Shown piece by piece: positions 7,611 through 16,990 of a DNA stretch of 64,000 nucleotides. Numbering within the stretch: the first letter of the stretch is position 1; each line of letters starts with the position of its first letter. The notes under the pieces are model-generated. The model was not told the DNA's origin. It saw nothing but the letters and a program-made list of their open reading frames with translations, and searched no databases. The stretch is taken from positions 1 to 64,000 of the forward strand of contig JAZQJI010000041.1 of the NCBI GenBank assembly GCA_045541475.1. Direction: 5' to 3'. The position numbers were made by a program, and so were the translations under genes. This stretch comes from RGIG3077 sp045541475 (GTDB lineage: Bacteria > Bacillota > Clostridia > Oscillospirales > Ruminococcaceae).

Positions 7611-8933
7611 TTGAAAAGTAAGATTTTATGTATAATTCTAGCATCGATGCTAATGCTTTCGGGCTGTTCGCTTTGGGGCGGAATAGATACGCTTTTGGCA
7701 CCGCCTAAGCTTTCTGCCGATCAGGAAGAAATATATTCTGCACTGATAGAATTTACGGGCAGTAAAATCACGCTACGTTACCCAAAATCAGGCAGTTATC
7801 TTTCGGCTTTCGTTGTGGAAAATATTGACGATGAACCGAGTGATGAAGCGATAGTGTTTTATGAACGCTCGGGAACGGCCGTAAGCGAAGGCTCGCTGCG
7901 CATTAACGTGCTTGATAAGATAGACGGAAAATGGCAGTCGATTTATGATATGGCAGGCTCGGGCACAGATGTTGAAAAGGTTATGGTAACAAAGCTGGGT
8001 GAATCTGACATTACCAGCATTATTGTCGGTTTTGGTCTGATATCGGAAAGTGGAAAATCGCTGAAGGTTTATAATTACGAGGATAATGTTTTAAAATCTT
8101 CGTATACCGATTCGTATTCACTGATGGAAGCAGTGGACGCCGATGCTGACGGCACAACGGAACTTTTTGTTGCAACAATGGACAAAAGCCTTTCCAAAGC
8201 AACGGCAAAGCTTGTTGTGCCTGATAATTCGGGAATGTATCTTGTTAACTCGTATCAATTAAGCGCTAACACAAGCGATTTTGCCCAACTGCAGATATGT
8301 GATATTTCTGATGCAAAGCCCGCATTTTTTATCGATTGCACAAACACAAACGGCATGCTGCAAACTGAGGTTTTGTGTTATCGCAATGATGTACTGATGT
8401 CGGCTTACACAGCCGAAGACGGCAATAATTACATTGAAATGAGCGCTCGAAGCACGGGATATCTTTCAAGGGATATCGACTCTGACGGAGCGATTGAAAT
8501 ACCCGTTGTGGTTGATTTTCCCGGATATGCAGATTATCTTGAATCGGAAAAGGTAAAAACAACGCTTTGGACAAGCTTTGAGAATGGTGGGCTTAAAATC
8601 GAAAGTCCATCGTATTACAACATTTCGGCAGGTTATGCTTTTATTCTGCCTAACGGCTGGTACAATAACGTTACGGCTAAAATCATCGGTGATGAGGTGA
8701 TTTTTTATGAATACAGCCAGATTGACGGCGATAAGCTTACCGATGAATTGACAGAAATTTTGAGAATATCATCGGCGAGTGATGCGGGTGATGCGGATAT
8801 TTTGAAAAGCTCGGGATACAGTGTGGTTTATGAAAAGGGAAACACCGGGTGTTATGTAAAATATCCCGATGATAATACAAGCGAATATTCAGTTTCGGTA
8901 ACAGTTTTGCGAAACAGTTTTATTATATTTTGA
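7611..8933 (+). CDS. Lipoprotein of unknown function, possible beta-propeller, next to a two-component system
   Basis: I do not recognise a named family. The protein (440 residues) begins MKSKILCIILASMLMLSGCS, a lipoprotein signal with the lipobox LSGC, so it should be tethered to the outer face of the membrane. The rest is soluble with repeated acidic turns such as ENIDDEPSDEAIV, DADADGTTELFV and DIDSDGAIEIPVV; these resemble FG-GAP/VCBS blades and suggest a beta-propeller. I chose the TTG at 7611 because AAGGG sits about 10 bases upstream and the protein then starts directly with the signal peptide; a TTG at 7587 is the alternative. It ends 19 bases before the response regulator, suggesting one operon and perhaps a sensory or effector role for that system. 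Confidence 0.7.
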   Translation: MKSKILCIILASMLMLSGCSLWGGIDTLLAPPKLSADQEEIYSALIEFTGSKITLRYPKSGSYLSAFVVENIDDEPSDEAIVFYERSGTAVSEGSLRINVLDKIDGKWQSIYDMAGSGTDVEKVMVTKLGESDITSIIVGFGLISESGKSLKVYNYEDNVLKSSYTDSYSLMEAVDADADGTTELFVATMDKSLSKATAKLVVPDNSGMYLVNSYQLSANTSDFAQLQICDISDAKPAFFIDCTNTNGMLQTEVLCYRNDVLMSAYTAEDGNNYIEMSARSTGYLSRDIDSDGAIEIPVVVDFPGYADYLESEKVKTTLWTSFENGGLKIESPSYYNISAGYAFILPNGWYNNVTAKIIGDEVIFYEYSQIDGDKLTDELTEILRISSASDAGDADILKSSGYSVVYEKGNTGCYVKYPDDNTSEYSVSVTVLRNSFIIF

Positions 8934-8952
8934 TTTTTAGGGAGGTTTGGTT

Positions 8953-9651
8953 ATGAACAGAGTTCTTGTGTGCGAAGACGAAGACGTTATAAGAGATTTT
9001 ATAGTTATTAACTTAAAGCGTGCAGGCTATGAAGTGGTTGACGTAAACTGTGGTGAGGACGCTTTGAGAGTGTTTGAACAGGATGACGGTGATTTTGATG
9101 TAGCTTTGCTTGATATTATGATGCCGGGAATTGACGGCTTTACAGTTTGCAAAAAACTGCGTGAAAAGAGCGCAACCATGGGTATTATTATGTTAAGTGC
9201 AAAAGCGCAGGAAATGGATAAGGTAAATGGTTTGATGCTTGGAGCGGACGATTACATTACAAAGCCGTTTTCGCCTTCTGAATTGACTGCGAGAGTTGAT
9301 GCAATTTACAGAAGAGTATGCATGAGCTTTAACGCTAATGATAAGCCTGCCTTTCTTGAATCGGGGCCGTTTTGTCTTAATCTGAAAAGCCGTACGGTAA
9401 CCAAAAACGGTGAACCGATTGAACTTACACAGGTTGAATTTCAAATTCTTGAATATTTTCTCAACAATCAGAATATTGCCCTTGACAGAACGAGCATATT
9501 AAAGCATATTTGGGGCGATAGCTATTACGGTGAAGATAAAATTGTTGACGTTAATATAAGAAGAATAAGAATGAAAATTGAAGATGAGCCGTCAACACCA
9601 AAGTATATTCTTACAATATGGGGTTATGGCTACAAGTGGAATTCTAAATAA
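8953..9651 (+). CDS. OmpR/PhoB-family response regulator
   Basis: A 232-residue DNA-binding response regulator. The receiver domain (about 1-120) has the acidic pocket CEDEDV, the phosphoacceptor Asp54 in ALLDIMMPG, and the Lys in DDYITKPFSPSEL. The winged-helix domain (about 135-230) shows LTQVEFQILEYF and the terminal YILTIWGYGYKW. Phosphorylation by the kinase encoded 24 bases downstream should alter its DNA binding. ATG 8953 is chosen over an upstream TTG because GGAGG lies 7 bases before it. The regulon cannot be predicted. Confidence 0.93.
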   Translation: MNRVLVCEDEDVIRDFIVINLKRAGYEVVDVNCGEDALRVFEQDDGDFDVALLDIMMPGIDGFTVCKKLREKSATMGIIMLSAKAQEMDKVNGLMLGADDYITKPFSPSELTARVDAIYRRVCMSFNANDKPAFLESGPFCLNLKSRTVTKNGEPIELTQVEFQILEYFLNNQNIALDRTSILKHIWGDSYYGEDKIVDVNIRRIRMKIEDEPSTPKYILTIWGYGYKWNSK

Positions 9652-9675
9652 TTTTTAAAAGTAGAAGGGTAAAGT

Positions 9676-11127
9676 ATGTTTAAATCAAAAAAATATGCGG
9701 GAAAGGGAATAACACGGCGCTGGATTTTTAACAATCTCGGTGTTTTTCTGCTTACGCTTGTTATTATTGATTTGATTATTATATTTACCGTACAGAATTA
9801 TTATTACAGCTCTGCGGAGCAGTACATGGTTTCCAAGCTTAATTCGGTTGTAAGCGTACTTTCGAGATATTCGCAGGACGCTACCAAAAACATCAACACC
9901 GAAATACGCACCATTACCGAAACCTTTTCTGATAAAGATAAGATGGAACTTTTGGCGATTGACGCTTCCGGCGAGATTACGCTTTCGTCATCGGGATTTA
10001 ACCAAGAAAGTTTTTCGGAAATACCCGATTATTATCTTGATATGGATGATTATCTTGAGGCGATGGAAACGGGAAAATCGCAAAGCTTTACGGGTAAGCG
10101 CGAAAACGGCGAGCGCATAATGGCAATTAGCTACCCAATCTCTTCAATAAGCGCTGATTACTCAGCTATCAGAATTGTCGCTTCGCTGAATGAAATTGAT
10201 AACCAGATTTTAAGTCTTACAATTGCGGTTACTGCAATTTGTGTTGTTATTCTGTTTTTGGTGGGTCTATCGGGTATTTATTTTATCGGTACAATTGTGC
10301 GTCCCGTAAAGCAGCTTTCCACAACGGCGGCAAGCAAGTTTGCAAAAGGTGATTTCAGTGCGCGAATACCCAAGCAGAACAACGACGAAATAGGCGAGCT
10401 TTGTGATGTTATTAACCAGATGGCTGAGGAACTTTCTAAAACGGAAGCCATGAAAAACGAGTTTATCTCAAGCGTATCACACGAATTACGAACGCCTTTG
10501 ACTGCTATAAAGGGCTGGGCGGAAACGCTGAACTACGAGAATGACCCCGAAACGCAGCGCAAGGGTATGGAAGTTATAATAAACGAAACGCAGCGTCTTT
10601 CTCAAATGGTTGAAGAGTTGCTCGATTTTTCGCGCATACAGGGCGGTCATTTTACATTGAATAAAGAGAACACTGACATTTTGGCAGAACTTGGCGATGC
10701 TGTGATTATGTATGTGCAAAAATGCAAGTCAGAAGGCATACGCATACATTATTCTGAGCCCGAAATGCTGCCGTTTGTTTACGGTGATAAAAACCGTTTG
10801 CGTCAGGTGTTTATTAATATTATCGACAATGCAATTAAGTATTCAAAAGAAAATGGAAATGTTACCATAAAAGCTTATGAAAGCAATGGGAATATTATTG
10901 TTTCTATTTCTGATGATGGTTTGGGAATAAGCGCAGCTGACCTGCCAAAAATCAAGACAAAATTTTACAAGGCAAACCATTCAAAGCGCGGTTCGGGCAT
11001 TGGGCTTGCCGTTGCTGATGAAATTGTACAGATGCACGGCGGTACGCTTGATATTGACAGCACGGAAAATGTTGGTACAACAGTAACAATAACATTGCCT
11101 GCCGCACCGAAGATGCAGGATAAATAA
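9676..11127 (+). CDS. Membrane sensor histidine kinase
   Basis: A 483-residue sensor kinase. A first membrane segment (about residues 18-41) is followed by an extracellular sensing region of about 140 residues, a second membrane segment (about 178-203), a HAMP linker (about 203-256), a HisKA domain with the phosphorylated His269 in SVSHELRTPLTAIKGW, and a HATPase domain (INIIDNAIKYS, ISDDGLGI, GSGIGLAVADEIV). It should phosphorylate the regulator upstream. The extracellular region has no recognisable ligand motif. The domain order resembles WalK/PhoR/ResE kinases but lacks a cytoplasmic PAS domain. Confidence 0.93.
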   Translation: MFKSKKYAGKGITRRWIFNNLGVFLLTLVIIDLIIIFTVQNYYYSSAEQYMVSKLNSVVSVLSRYSQDATKNINTEIRTITETFSDKDKMELLAIDASGEITLSSSGFNQESFSEIPDYYLDMDDYLEAMETGKSQSFTGKRENGERIMAISYPISSISADYSAIRIVASLNEIDNQILSLTIAVTAICVVILFLVGLSGIYFIGTIVRPVKQLSTTAASKFAKGDFSARIPKQNNDEIGELCDVINQMAEELSKTEAMKNEFISSVSHELRTPLTAIKGWAETLNYENDPETQRKGMEVIINETQRLSQMVEELLDFSRIQGGHFTLNKENTDILAELGDAVIMYVQKCKSEGIRIHYSEPEMLPFVYGDKNRLRQVFINIIDNAIKYSKENGNVTIKAYESNGNIIVSISDDGLGISAADLPKIKTKFYKANHSKRGSGIGLAVADEIVQMHGGTLDIDSTENVGTTVTITLPAAPKMQDK

Positions 11128-11158
11128 ATTATATTGAAGAACGGAGAAAAACAAACAA

Positions 11159-12322
11159 ATGAGCAAATGCACAAATAAAGATAATTGCCCGCCAAGCTTG
11201 CGCAAATCAAAAATCGGCGGACAGGCATTGATTGAAGGAATTATGATGAAGGGCGTTTACAAATCGGCAATGGCTTGCCGACTGCCCGATGGCACGATTG
11301 ACCTTGAAGTGTGGGATAATAAACACGGTAAAAATCTGCCGTGGTACAAGAAAACACCTTTTGTCAGAGGAACTGTTAACATGGTTACTCAATTGATTGA
11401 AGGTTATAAATGCTTGATGAAATCGGCTGATAAGCAGTTTAACGAGGACCTTGAGTTTTTTATTGAATGGTACAAGAAAAATAAAATTGAAAAGAAATCA
11501 AGAGAAGATGCAATTTCTGCTTTTTCTGATTATCTTGTTTCCAAAAAGCGTGATGTAAGCGAGCTTGATTTGGAAGAGCTTTATGATAAATATCTTGCAG
11601 ATATGGAAAATTATCAATATGAAGAGCCTACAAAGTTTGAACAGTGGCTTACTGAAAAATTGGGCGATAAAATTATGCCGATAATTTCGGTAATATCAAT
11701 TGTATTAAGCCTTGTTATCTGCGTTTTGCTGTTTAAGTTTTTACCTTCAACAATCGGCGGTCTTGTGCGCAAGATTTATGATAACGAAATACTTGTTTCT
11801 ATTGTGGAAGGTGTTTCAAAAATCGGCATTTTTATAGCGTACCTTGCGCTTACCGCATTGATGAAGGATATACGCATTACTTATGAGTATCATGGGGCAG
11901 AACACAAAACCATTGCCTGCCTTGAAGCAGGAGAAGAACTGACTGTTGAAAATGTAAAAAAACATTCGCGTTTTCATCCCAGATGCGGAACAAGCTTTGT
12001 TTTTATCGCACTTATAACAAGTATTATAGTGTTTATTGTTCTTTTCTCAATATTGCCTGAAATTTCGCTTGGAAGCAATATACTTAACACCCTTGCCAGA
12101 GTTGGTATTCAGCTTATATTCCTGCCGTTTATTGTGGGTATTTCGTATGAATTTATAAGACTTGCGGGAACACACACAAACGCATTTACAAAAATACTTT
12201 CCGCACCGGGTCTTGCGATACAGCGCATTACCACGCGTGAGCCTAACGATAGACAGATTGAGGTTGCAATTGCCGCAATCAAACCATGTATTCCTGAAAA
12301 TTTAGAGGACGATCAATGGTAA
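11159..12322 (+). CDS. DUF1385 membrane protein
   Basis: A 387-residue protein of the DUF1385 family, recognised by IGGQALIEGIMMKG near the start, TPFVRGTVNMVTQLIEGYKCL, the histidine-rich YEYHGAEHKTIACLEAGE and the sequence HSRFHPRCGTSF. Several membrane segments lie in the second half (about residues 180-350). Residues 95-165 form an acidic/basic helical insert that some relatives lack. The function is not established; the conserved His and Cys residues suggest metal binding. It overlaps the start of prmC by 7 bases, a linkage common in Firmicutes, so it is probably co-translated with it. Confidence 0.88.
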   Translation: MSKCTNKDNCPPSLRKSKIGGQALIEGIMMKGVYKSAMACRLPDGTIDLEVWDNKHGKNLPWYKKTPFVRGTVNMVTQLIEGYKCLMKSADKQFNEDLEFFIEWYKKNKIEKKSREDAISAFSDYLVSKKRDVSELDLEELYDKYLADMENYQYEEPTKFEQWLTEKLGDKIMPIISVISIVLSLVICVLLFKFLPSTIGGLVRKIYDNEILVSIVEGVSKIGIFIAYLALTALMKDIRITYEYHGAEHKTIACLEAGEELTVENVKKHSRFHPRCGTSFVFIALITSIIVFIVLFSILPEISLGSNILNTLARVGIQLIFLPFIVGISYEFIRLAGTHTNAFTKILSAPGLAIQRITTREPNDRQIEVAIAAIKPCIPENLEDDQW

Positions 12323-13155
12323 ACGGCTTTTACGCTTTTGCAAAAAAGACTTTGACTGAAAATGGCTTTGAAGATGCTATTTTCGAAGCAAGGCTTATTA
12401 CTGCTAAAGCTTTTGATGTTACACAAAATCAGCTGCTTTTAAGAATTGCCCAATGCGATGATGAAAAAAAACTGAAAAACGCACATGATATGCTAATGCG
12501 CAGGATAAACCACGAGCCGCTGCAGTATATTTTGGGTACATGGCAGTTTTTCGGTCTTGATTTCAGCGTGGGCAAGGGTGTGCTGATACCAAGAGCGGAT
12601 ACAGAGATTTTGGTTGAAACCGCACTTGAAATTATCGGCAACAAAAGTCTTAAGGTGGTTGATTTATGCTCCGGTAGCGGCTGTATTGCAGTTGCAATAA
12701 ATAAAAATACACAATGTGACGTTACCGCTGTTGAATTGAGTGACGATGCGCTTGATTATTTGAAAGTTAACTGCAAAATCAACGACGCTGATGTGAAAAT
12801 TGTAAATGGCAATGTGCTTGATGAGGAGTTTGCCGCAGGATTTGATGGCGTTGATGTTATTGTAAGCAATCCGCCGTATCTTAACAATGATGATATGAAA
12901 AATCTGCAGGAAGAGGTTAAGCACGAACCGCAGATGGCGCTTTTTGGCGGTGATGATGGGCTTGAATATTACAGGCAGATAACAAAAATCTGGAAGAAAA
13001 ATCTTGATAATGGCGGTTACATAATATTTGAGGTTGGGATAAATCAAAGTGATGATGTGGCAAAAATACTTGCCGAAAACGGTTTTGAGTCAATTAAGTG
13101 CGCAAATGACCTTAACGGAATAAAAAGGGTTGTGTGCGCTGAATACAAAAAATGA
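12316..13155 (+). CDS. prmC: Peptide chain release factor N5-glutamine methyltransferase
   Basis: A 279-residue SAM-dependent enzyme that methylates the glutamine of the GGQ motif in release factors RF1 and RF2, improving termination. It has the N-terminal helical domain (about 1-80), the strand-loop VVDLCSGSGCIAVA for SAM, and the diagnostic NPPY motif in VSNPPYLNNDD. The adjacent RIPRADTEILVE-like stretch (here VLIPRADTEILVE) is also typical of PrmC. It starts inside the end of DUF1385 and lies 21 bases before recA. Confidence 0.93.
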   Translation: MVNGFYAFAKKTLTENGFEDAIFEARLITAKAFDVTQNQLLLRIAQCDDEKKLKNAHDMLMRRINHEPLQYILGTWQFFGLDFSVGKGVLIPRADTEILVETALEIIGNKSLKVVDLCSGSGCIAVAINKNTQCDVTAVELSDDALDYLKVNCKINDADVKIVNGNVLDEEFAAGFDGVDVIVSNPPYLNNDDMKNLQEEVKHEPQMALFGGDDGLEYYRQITKIWKKNLDNGGYIIFEVGINQSDDVAKILAENGFESIKCANDLNGIKRVVCAEYKK

Positions 13156-13176
13156 TTATGAAAGGAAATTTAAATA

Positions 13177-14349
13177 ATGGCAAAGCAGGATTCCAAAAAG
13201 AAAAGTGTAATTGAAATGCCTACCACTAAGGAGGATAAACAAAAGGCACTTGCGAGTGCAATTGCACAGATTGAAAAAACTTACGGCAGCGGCGCTGTAA
13301 TGAAATTGGGAGAAGCTAAAAAGCTCAATGTTGCATCAATTTCAACAGGCTCGCTTACATTGGATATGGCGCTTGGTATAGGCGGTGTGCCCAGAGGCAG
13401 AATTGTTGAGATTTATGGTCCTGAAAGCAGCGGTAAAACAACCGTTGCCCTGCACGTTGCGGCAGAAGCACAGAAGTTAGGCGGCGAGGTTGCTTTTATC
13501 GACGTAGAGCACGCACTTGACCCTGTATATGCGCAGGCTTTGGGTGTTAATATCGATAATCTTTTGGTTTCACAGCCCGATAGCGGTGAGCAGGCACTTG
13601 AAATTCTTGAAGCTTTGGTGCGCTCGGGCGCTATTGACGTTGTTGTCCTCGACTCAGTTGCGGCTATGGTAACAAAGGCTGAAATCGACGGCGAAATGGG
13701 CGACAGCCACATGGGACAGCAGGCAAGACTTATGTCGCTTGCAATGAGAAAGTTGACAGCGATAATTTCAAAATCAAACTGTGTTGCAATATTTATCAAC
13801 CAGGTGCGCGAAAAAATAGGCGTAGTTTATGGCAACCCCGAAACAACACCCGGCGGTCGTGCACTGAAGTTCTATTCTTCAGTTAGAATTGAAGTGCGCC
13901 GTGTTGAAGCTATCAAAGATGGCAGCGAGGTTATTGGCAACAGAACAAAATGCAAAATCTGTAAGAATAAAGTGGCACCGCCCTTTAAAGAATGTGAATT
14001 TGATATCATGTTCGGTCAGGGTATTTCAAAGGTGGGCGAAATTCTTGATATTGCCGTTGAGCTTGATATTATCAAGAAGAGCGGTTCGTGGTTCTCTTAC
14101 GAAGGTCAGAAAATCGGACAGGGCAGGGATAACGTTAAGAAATTCTTGCTTGACAATCCTGATATTATGGAAGAGGTTGAAAAGCGCATAAAAGATAATG
14201 CTGATAAGGTGCAGATGGTTTCTTCAAAAACCAAGAAAAAGGCAGAGGTTAAGGCTGCGGCTAAAGCTGCTGCAAGCACATCTGCCAATGCTGCTGCAAT
14301 CAGCGCTGAGGATGATGACGATTTTGAAGAATTTTCTCCTGCTGAGTAA
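13177..14349 (+). CDS. recA: Recombinase RecA
   Basis: A 390-residue RecA. Walker A is GPESSGKTT (residues 83-91). Other conserved stretches are FIDVEHALDPVYA, the LMSLAMRKLT helix, and the L2 loop region GNPETTPGGRALKFYSSVR. RecA forms filaments on single-stranded DNA, drives strand exchange and triggers LexA self-cleavage. The last 50 residues are lysine/alanine-rich and end in an acidic tail (EDDDDFEEF), somewhat longer than in model species. No intein is present. It sits 9 bases before recX. I saw no clear SOS box; transcription probably comes from further upstream. Confidence 0.97.
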   Translation: MAKQDSKKKSVIEMPTTKEDKQKALASAIAQIEKTYGSGAVMKLGEAKKLNVASISTGSLTLDMALGIGGVPRGRIVEIYGPESSGKTTVALHVAAEAQKLGGEVAFIDVEHALDPVYAQALGVNIDNLLVSQPDSGEQALEILEALVRSGAIDVVVLDSVAAMVTKAEIDGEMGDSHMGQQARLMSLAMRKLTAIISKSNCVAIFINQVREKIGVVYGNPETTPGGRALKFYSSVRIEVRRVEAIKDGSEVIGNRTKCKICKNKVAPPFKECEFDIMFGQGISKVGEILDIAVELDIIKKSGSWFSYEGQKIGQGRDNVKKFLLDNPDIMEEVEKRIKDNADKVQMVSSKTKKKAEVKAAAKAAASTSANAAAISAEDDDDFEEFSPAE

Positions 14350-14358
14350 TGAGGGTTT

Positions 14359-14982
14359 ATGACAATTACAAGGCTTGAAAAATACAAGGGCGCAACATGG
14401 CTTGTTGAACTTGATGATGAAACTACGGTGTTTTTGCATCAATCAATTGTGCATGATAATTTGCTGTACATAGATATGGAAATAAGCACTGAGGCTATGA
14501 ATGATATCATCAGGCAATCACAAAGGCGCAAGGCGTGGGAGTATGCGCTGTATCTTCTTGATGTGCGTGATTATTCATATACTGAGATGTTTAACAAGCT
14601 TTCATCAAAAGATTACGGCGATGAAACCTGCTTTGAAACGATGGAAAAGCTTGTGCGCCTTGGTATGATTGATGACAGGCGCTACGCTCAAAGCCTTGCA
14701 AGAAAGCTTGTTGAGGTTAAAAAATATGGCTATTACAAAGCGGTTTTTGAAATGCAGCGCAAGGGAATTGACAGAGAGCTGTGCGAGGAAATTCTGGCAG
14801 AATATGATGATGACCAATACGAGAGGCTTTTGCAGCTTATAAACCGTAAGTATTCAAGATATCTTGACGATGATGATGATGGTAAGGGCATTGCAAAGGT
14901 AAAAAATGCACTTGCACGTGCAGGTTACAGCTATGATGTTATTAATACTGCAATTGAGCTGTATTTTGAAGAAAACGAATGA
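14359..14982 (+). CDS. recX: Regulatory protein RecX
   Basis: A 207-residue RecX-type protein made of three-helix repeats: ALYLLDVRDYSYTEMFNKL, the segment MEKLVRLGMIDDRRYAQSLA, and the C-terminal KVKNALARAGYSYDVINTAI. RecX modulates RecA filaments and usually lies directly after recA, as here (9-base gap). The first 55 residues form a small beta-rich extension (RLEKYKGATWLVELDDE) like that of other Firmicutes. It contains a run of aspartates (about residues 172-176). Confidence 0.9.
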   Translation: MTITRLEKYKGATWLVELDDETTVFLHQSIVHDNLLYIDMEISTEAMNDIIRQSQRRKAWEYALYLLDVRDYSYTEMFNKLSSKDYGDETCFETMEKLVRLGMIDDRRYAQSLARKLVEVKKYGYYKAVFEMQRKGIDRELCEEILAEYDDDQYERLLQLINRKYSRYLDDDDDGKGIAKVKNALARAGYSYDVINTAIELYFEENE

Positions 14983-15006
14983 TTTTATATACCGAATGGA
15001 GTTTTT

Positions 15007-16332
15007 ATGGCAATAAAAGTTAACATAACATCGCTTGGGTGCAACAAAAACCTTGTTGACGCAGAGCGTATGCTTTTTGATATAAAAAATGCGGGGTTTG
15101 AGATTGTAACCGAACCGGGTTTATCTGATGTTGCAATTGTAAATACCTGCGGTTTTATACAATCTGCTAAGGAAGAGGCTATTGAAACCATACTTGAGCT
15201 TATTACCTTGAAGAAGGAAGGCAGGATAAAGTCGGTTATTATCTGCGGCTGTCTTTCAGAAAGATACAAGGAAGAAGCGGCGGAGCTTTTTCCCGAGGCT
15301 GACGCAGTAATCGGCATAGGCAACAACTGCGATATTGTTGATATTATCAACAAAACACTGAAGAAAGAACGCATAGTTTCGTTTAAATCTAAATATGATT
15401 TAAAGCTTACAGGCAAGCGTATTATAACAACACTGCCGTTTTTTGCTTACGTAAAAATTGCAGAAGGCTGCAACAACTGCTGTTCATACTGTGCAATACC
15501 TGCAATCAGGGGCAAATACAGAAGCGTTGCAATGGAAGATGTAATCGAAGAGGTTGCTTGGCTTTGTGAGCACGGTGTTACCGAGATTATTCTTACTGCG
15601 CAGGATACAACACGCTACGGTGAGGACTTGTACGGCAAATCACGCCTGCCCGAATTGATAAATAAGCTTTGTGAGATTGAATGCTTGAAATGGCTTCGCA
15701 TACTCTATTGCTATCCCGAAAGAATCAGCGATGAGTTGATTGAGGTTATGAAAAATCAGCCTAAGGTTGTAAAATATCTTGATATTCCCATTCAACACTG
15801 CAACGATAGAATTTTAAAGCTGATGAACCGCCATTCCGACAAGCAATCACTTTTGACCTTATTTGAAAAATTGCGTTTGGCTATGCCGGATATTACCTTG
15901 CGCACAACGCTGATAACGGGCTTTCCCACTGAAACAGATGAAGAGTTTGAAGAGCTTTGCGAGTTTGTTAAGCAGATTGAATTTGACAAATTAGGCTGTT
16001 TTGCTTACTCTGAAGAAGAGGGGACTGCCGCTGAAAAAATGGAACAGGTTGATGAGGATATACGCAAGAAACGCGCGGAAATTATCATGGATACTCAGAA
16101 TATCATTTCCGAGCAGAAAAATGCGAGAATGCTTGACAAGACCGTTTGCGCCGTTGTTGAAGGCTTTGACCGCTGGAGCGAGTGCTTTTTTGGCAGAACT
16201 AAAGCCGACGCACCCGATATTGACGGAAAAATATTCTTTACTGCTGAGAATAAGCTTGCAATCGGTCAATATGTGAATGTAAAAATCACCGATACGCTTG
16301 AATATGATCTGATCGGTGAGGTTATAGATTAA
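15007..16332 (+). CDS. rimO: Ribosomal protein S12 methylthiotransferase
   Basis: A 441-residue radical-SAM enzyme that adds a methylthio group to a conserved aspartate of ribosomal protein S12. The N-terminal UPF0004 domain has the three cluster cysteines in SLGCNKNLVDAE, NTCGF and CGCLSERY. The radical-SAM cluster motif CxxxCxxC lies in EGCNNCCSYCAIP. A TRAM-like domain ends the protein (GQYVNVKITDTLEYDLIGEV). The SLGCNKNLVD start separates RimO from the tRNA enzyme MiaB. The start follows GGAG; 24 bases separate it from recX. Confidence 0.95.
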   Translation: MAIKVNITSLGCNKNLVDAERMLFDIKNAGFEIVTEPGLSDVAIVNTCGFIQSAKEEAIETILELITLKKEGRIKSVIICGCLSERYKEEAAELFPEADAVIGIGNNCDIVDIINKTLKKERIVSFKSKYDLKLTGKRIITTLPFFAYVKIAEGCNNCCSYCAIPAIRGKYRSVAMEDVIEEVAWLCEHGVTEIILTAQDTTRYGEDLYGKSRLPELINKLCEIECLKWLRILYCYPERISDELIEVMKNQPKVVKYLDIPIQHCNDRILKLMNRHSDKQSLLTLFEKLRLAMPDITLRTTLITGFPTETDEEFEELCEFVKQIEFDKLGCFAYSEEEGTAAEKMEQVDEDIRKKRAEIIMDTQNIISEQKNARMLDKTVCAVVEGFDRWSECFFGRTKADAPDIDGKIFFTAENKLAIGQYVNVKITDTLEYDLIGEVID

Positions 16333-16360
16333 ATAACAACTAAAAGATTGGAGAATTGAT

Positions 16361-16939
16361 ATGAATCTTCCGAATAAGCTTACTCTTTTAAGAGTATTTC
16401 TGGTGCCTGTTTTTATTTTGTTTATGTATCTTGATATGCCTATGAATTTGTTTGTGGCGCTCACCATTTTTGCTATTGCTTCCATTACAGATGCAATTGA
16501 TGGACATCTTGCAAGAAAGCATAATCTTGTAACTAATTTCGGCAAGTTTATGGACCCATTGGCTGACAAGGTGCTTGTTATGTCAGCACTTATCTGCTTT
16601 TTGGAAATGGGCTTTATGGGTAAATTTGCCGCAATTGCGGTTGTAATTATCATTGCAAGAGAGTTTGCGGTATCAGGCTTGCGTCTTGTAACCGCAGGCG
16701 AAGGCGTTGTTGTTGCCGCAGGAATTTGGGGCAAGCTTAAAACCGCTGCTACAATGGTTACAATTGTGTGCGTGTTGGCAATGCAGGGCATTATTAAAGA
16801 GTTTAATATTTCTGCTTCACTTGCTGATACTTTCAATATTATTGGTATTGTGCTGATATGGATATGCACCGTGCTTACAGTATTTTCAGGCATTACATAC
16901 ATTAACGCTTACAAAGGCTATATCGACCCCACCGAATGA
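16361..16939 (+). CDS. pgsA: CDP-diacylglycerol--glycerol-3-phosphate 3-phosphatidyltransferase
   Basis: A 192-residue membrane enzyme making phosphatidylglycerol phosphate, the first step to phosphatidylglycerol. The CDP-alcohol phosphatidyltransferase signature D-G-x2-A-R-x8-G-x3-D-x3-D is present as DAIDGHLARK followed by NFGKFMDPLADK. About four to five membrane helices are visible. The start MNLPNKLTLLRV is typical, behind GGAGAATTG. Its stop codon lies in the loop of the terminator hairpin at 16928-16956. Confidence 0.95.
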   Translation: MNLPNKLTLLRVFLVPVFILFMYLDMPMNLFVALTIFAIASITDAIDGHLARKHNLVTNFGKFMDPLADKVLVMSALICFLEMGFMGKFAAIAVVIIIAREFAVSGLRLVTAGEGVVVAAGIWGKLKTAATMVTIVCVLAMQGIIKEFNISASLADTFNIIGIVLIWICTVLTVFSGITYINAYKGYIDPTE

Positions 16940-16956
16940 TTTCGGTGGGCGTTTTT
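16928..16956 (+). terminator. Terminator overlapping the end of pgsA
   Basis: CCCACCGAA (16928-16936) pairs perfectly with TTCGGTGGG (16941-16949) around a 4-base loop, then CGTTTTT. The TGA stop of pgsA is the loop itself, so the last three sense codons are in the stem. Confidence 0.85.
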
Positions 16957-16990
16957 ACATATTTGCAATTATTGATTTGGAGGAAAAATC

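Noticed and set aside
13177..13300. SOS box or intein in recA
   Set aside because: RecA reads through uninterrupted, and I found no convincing LexA-type palindrome in the short gap before it.
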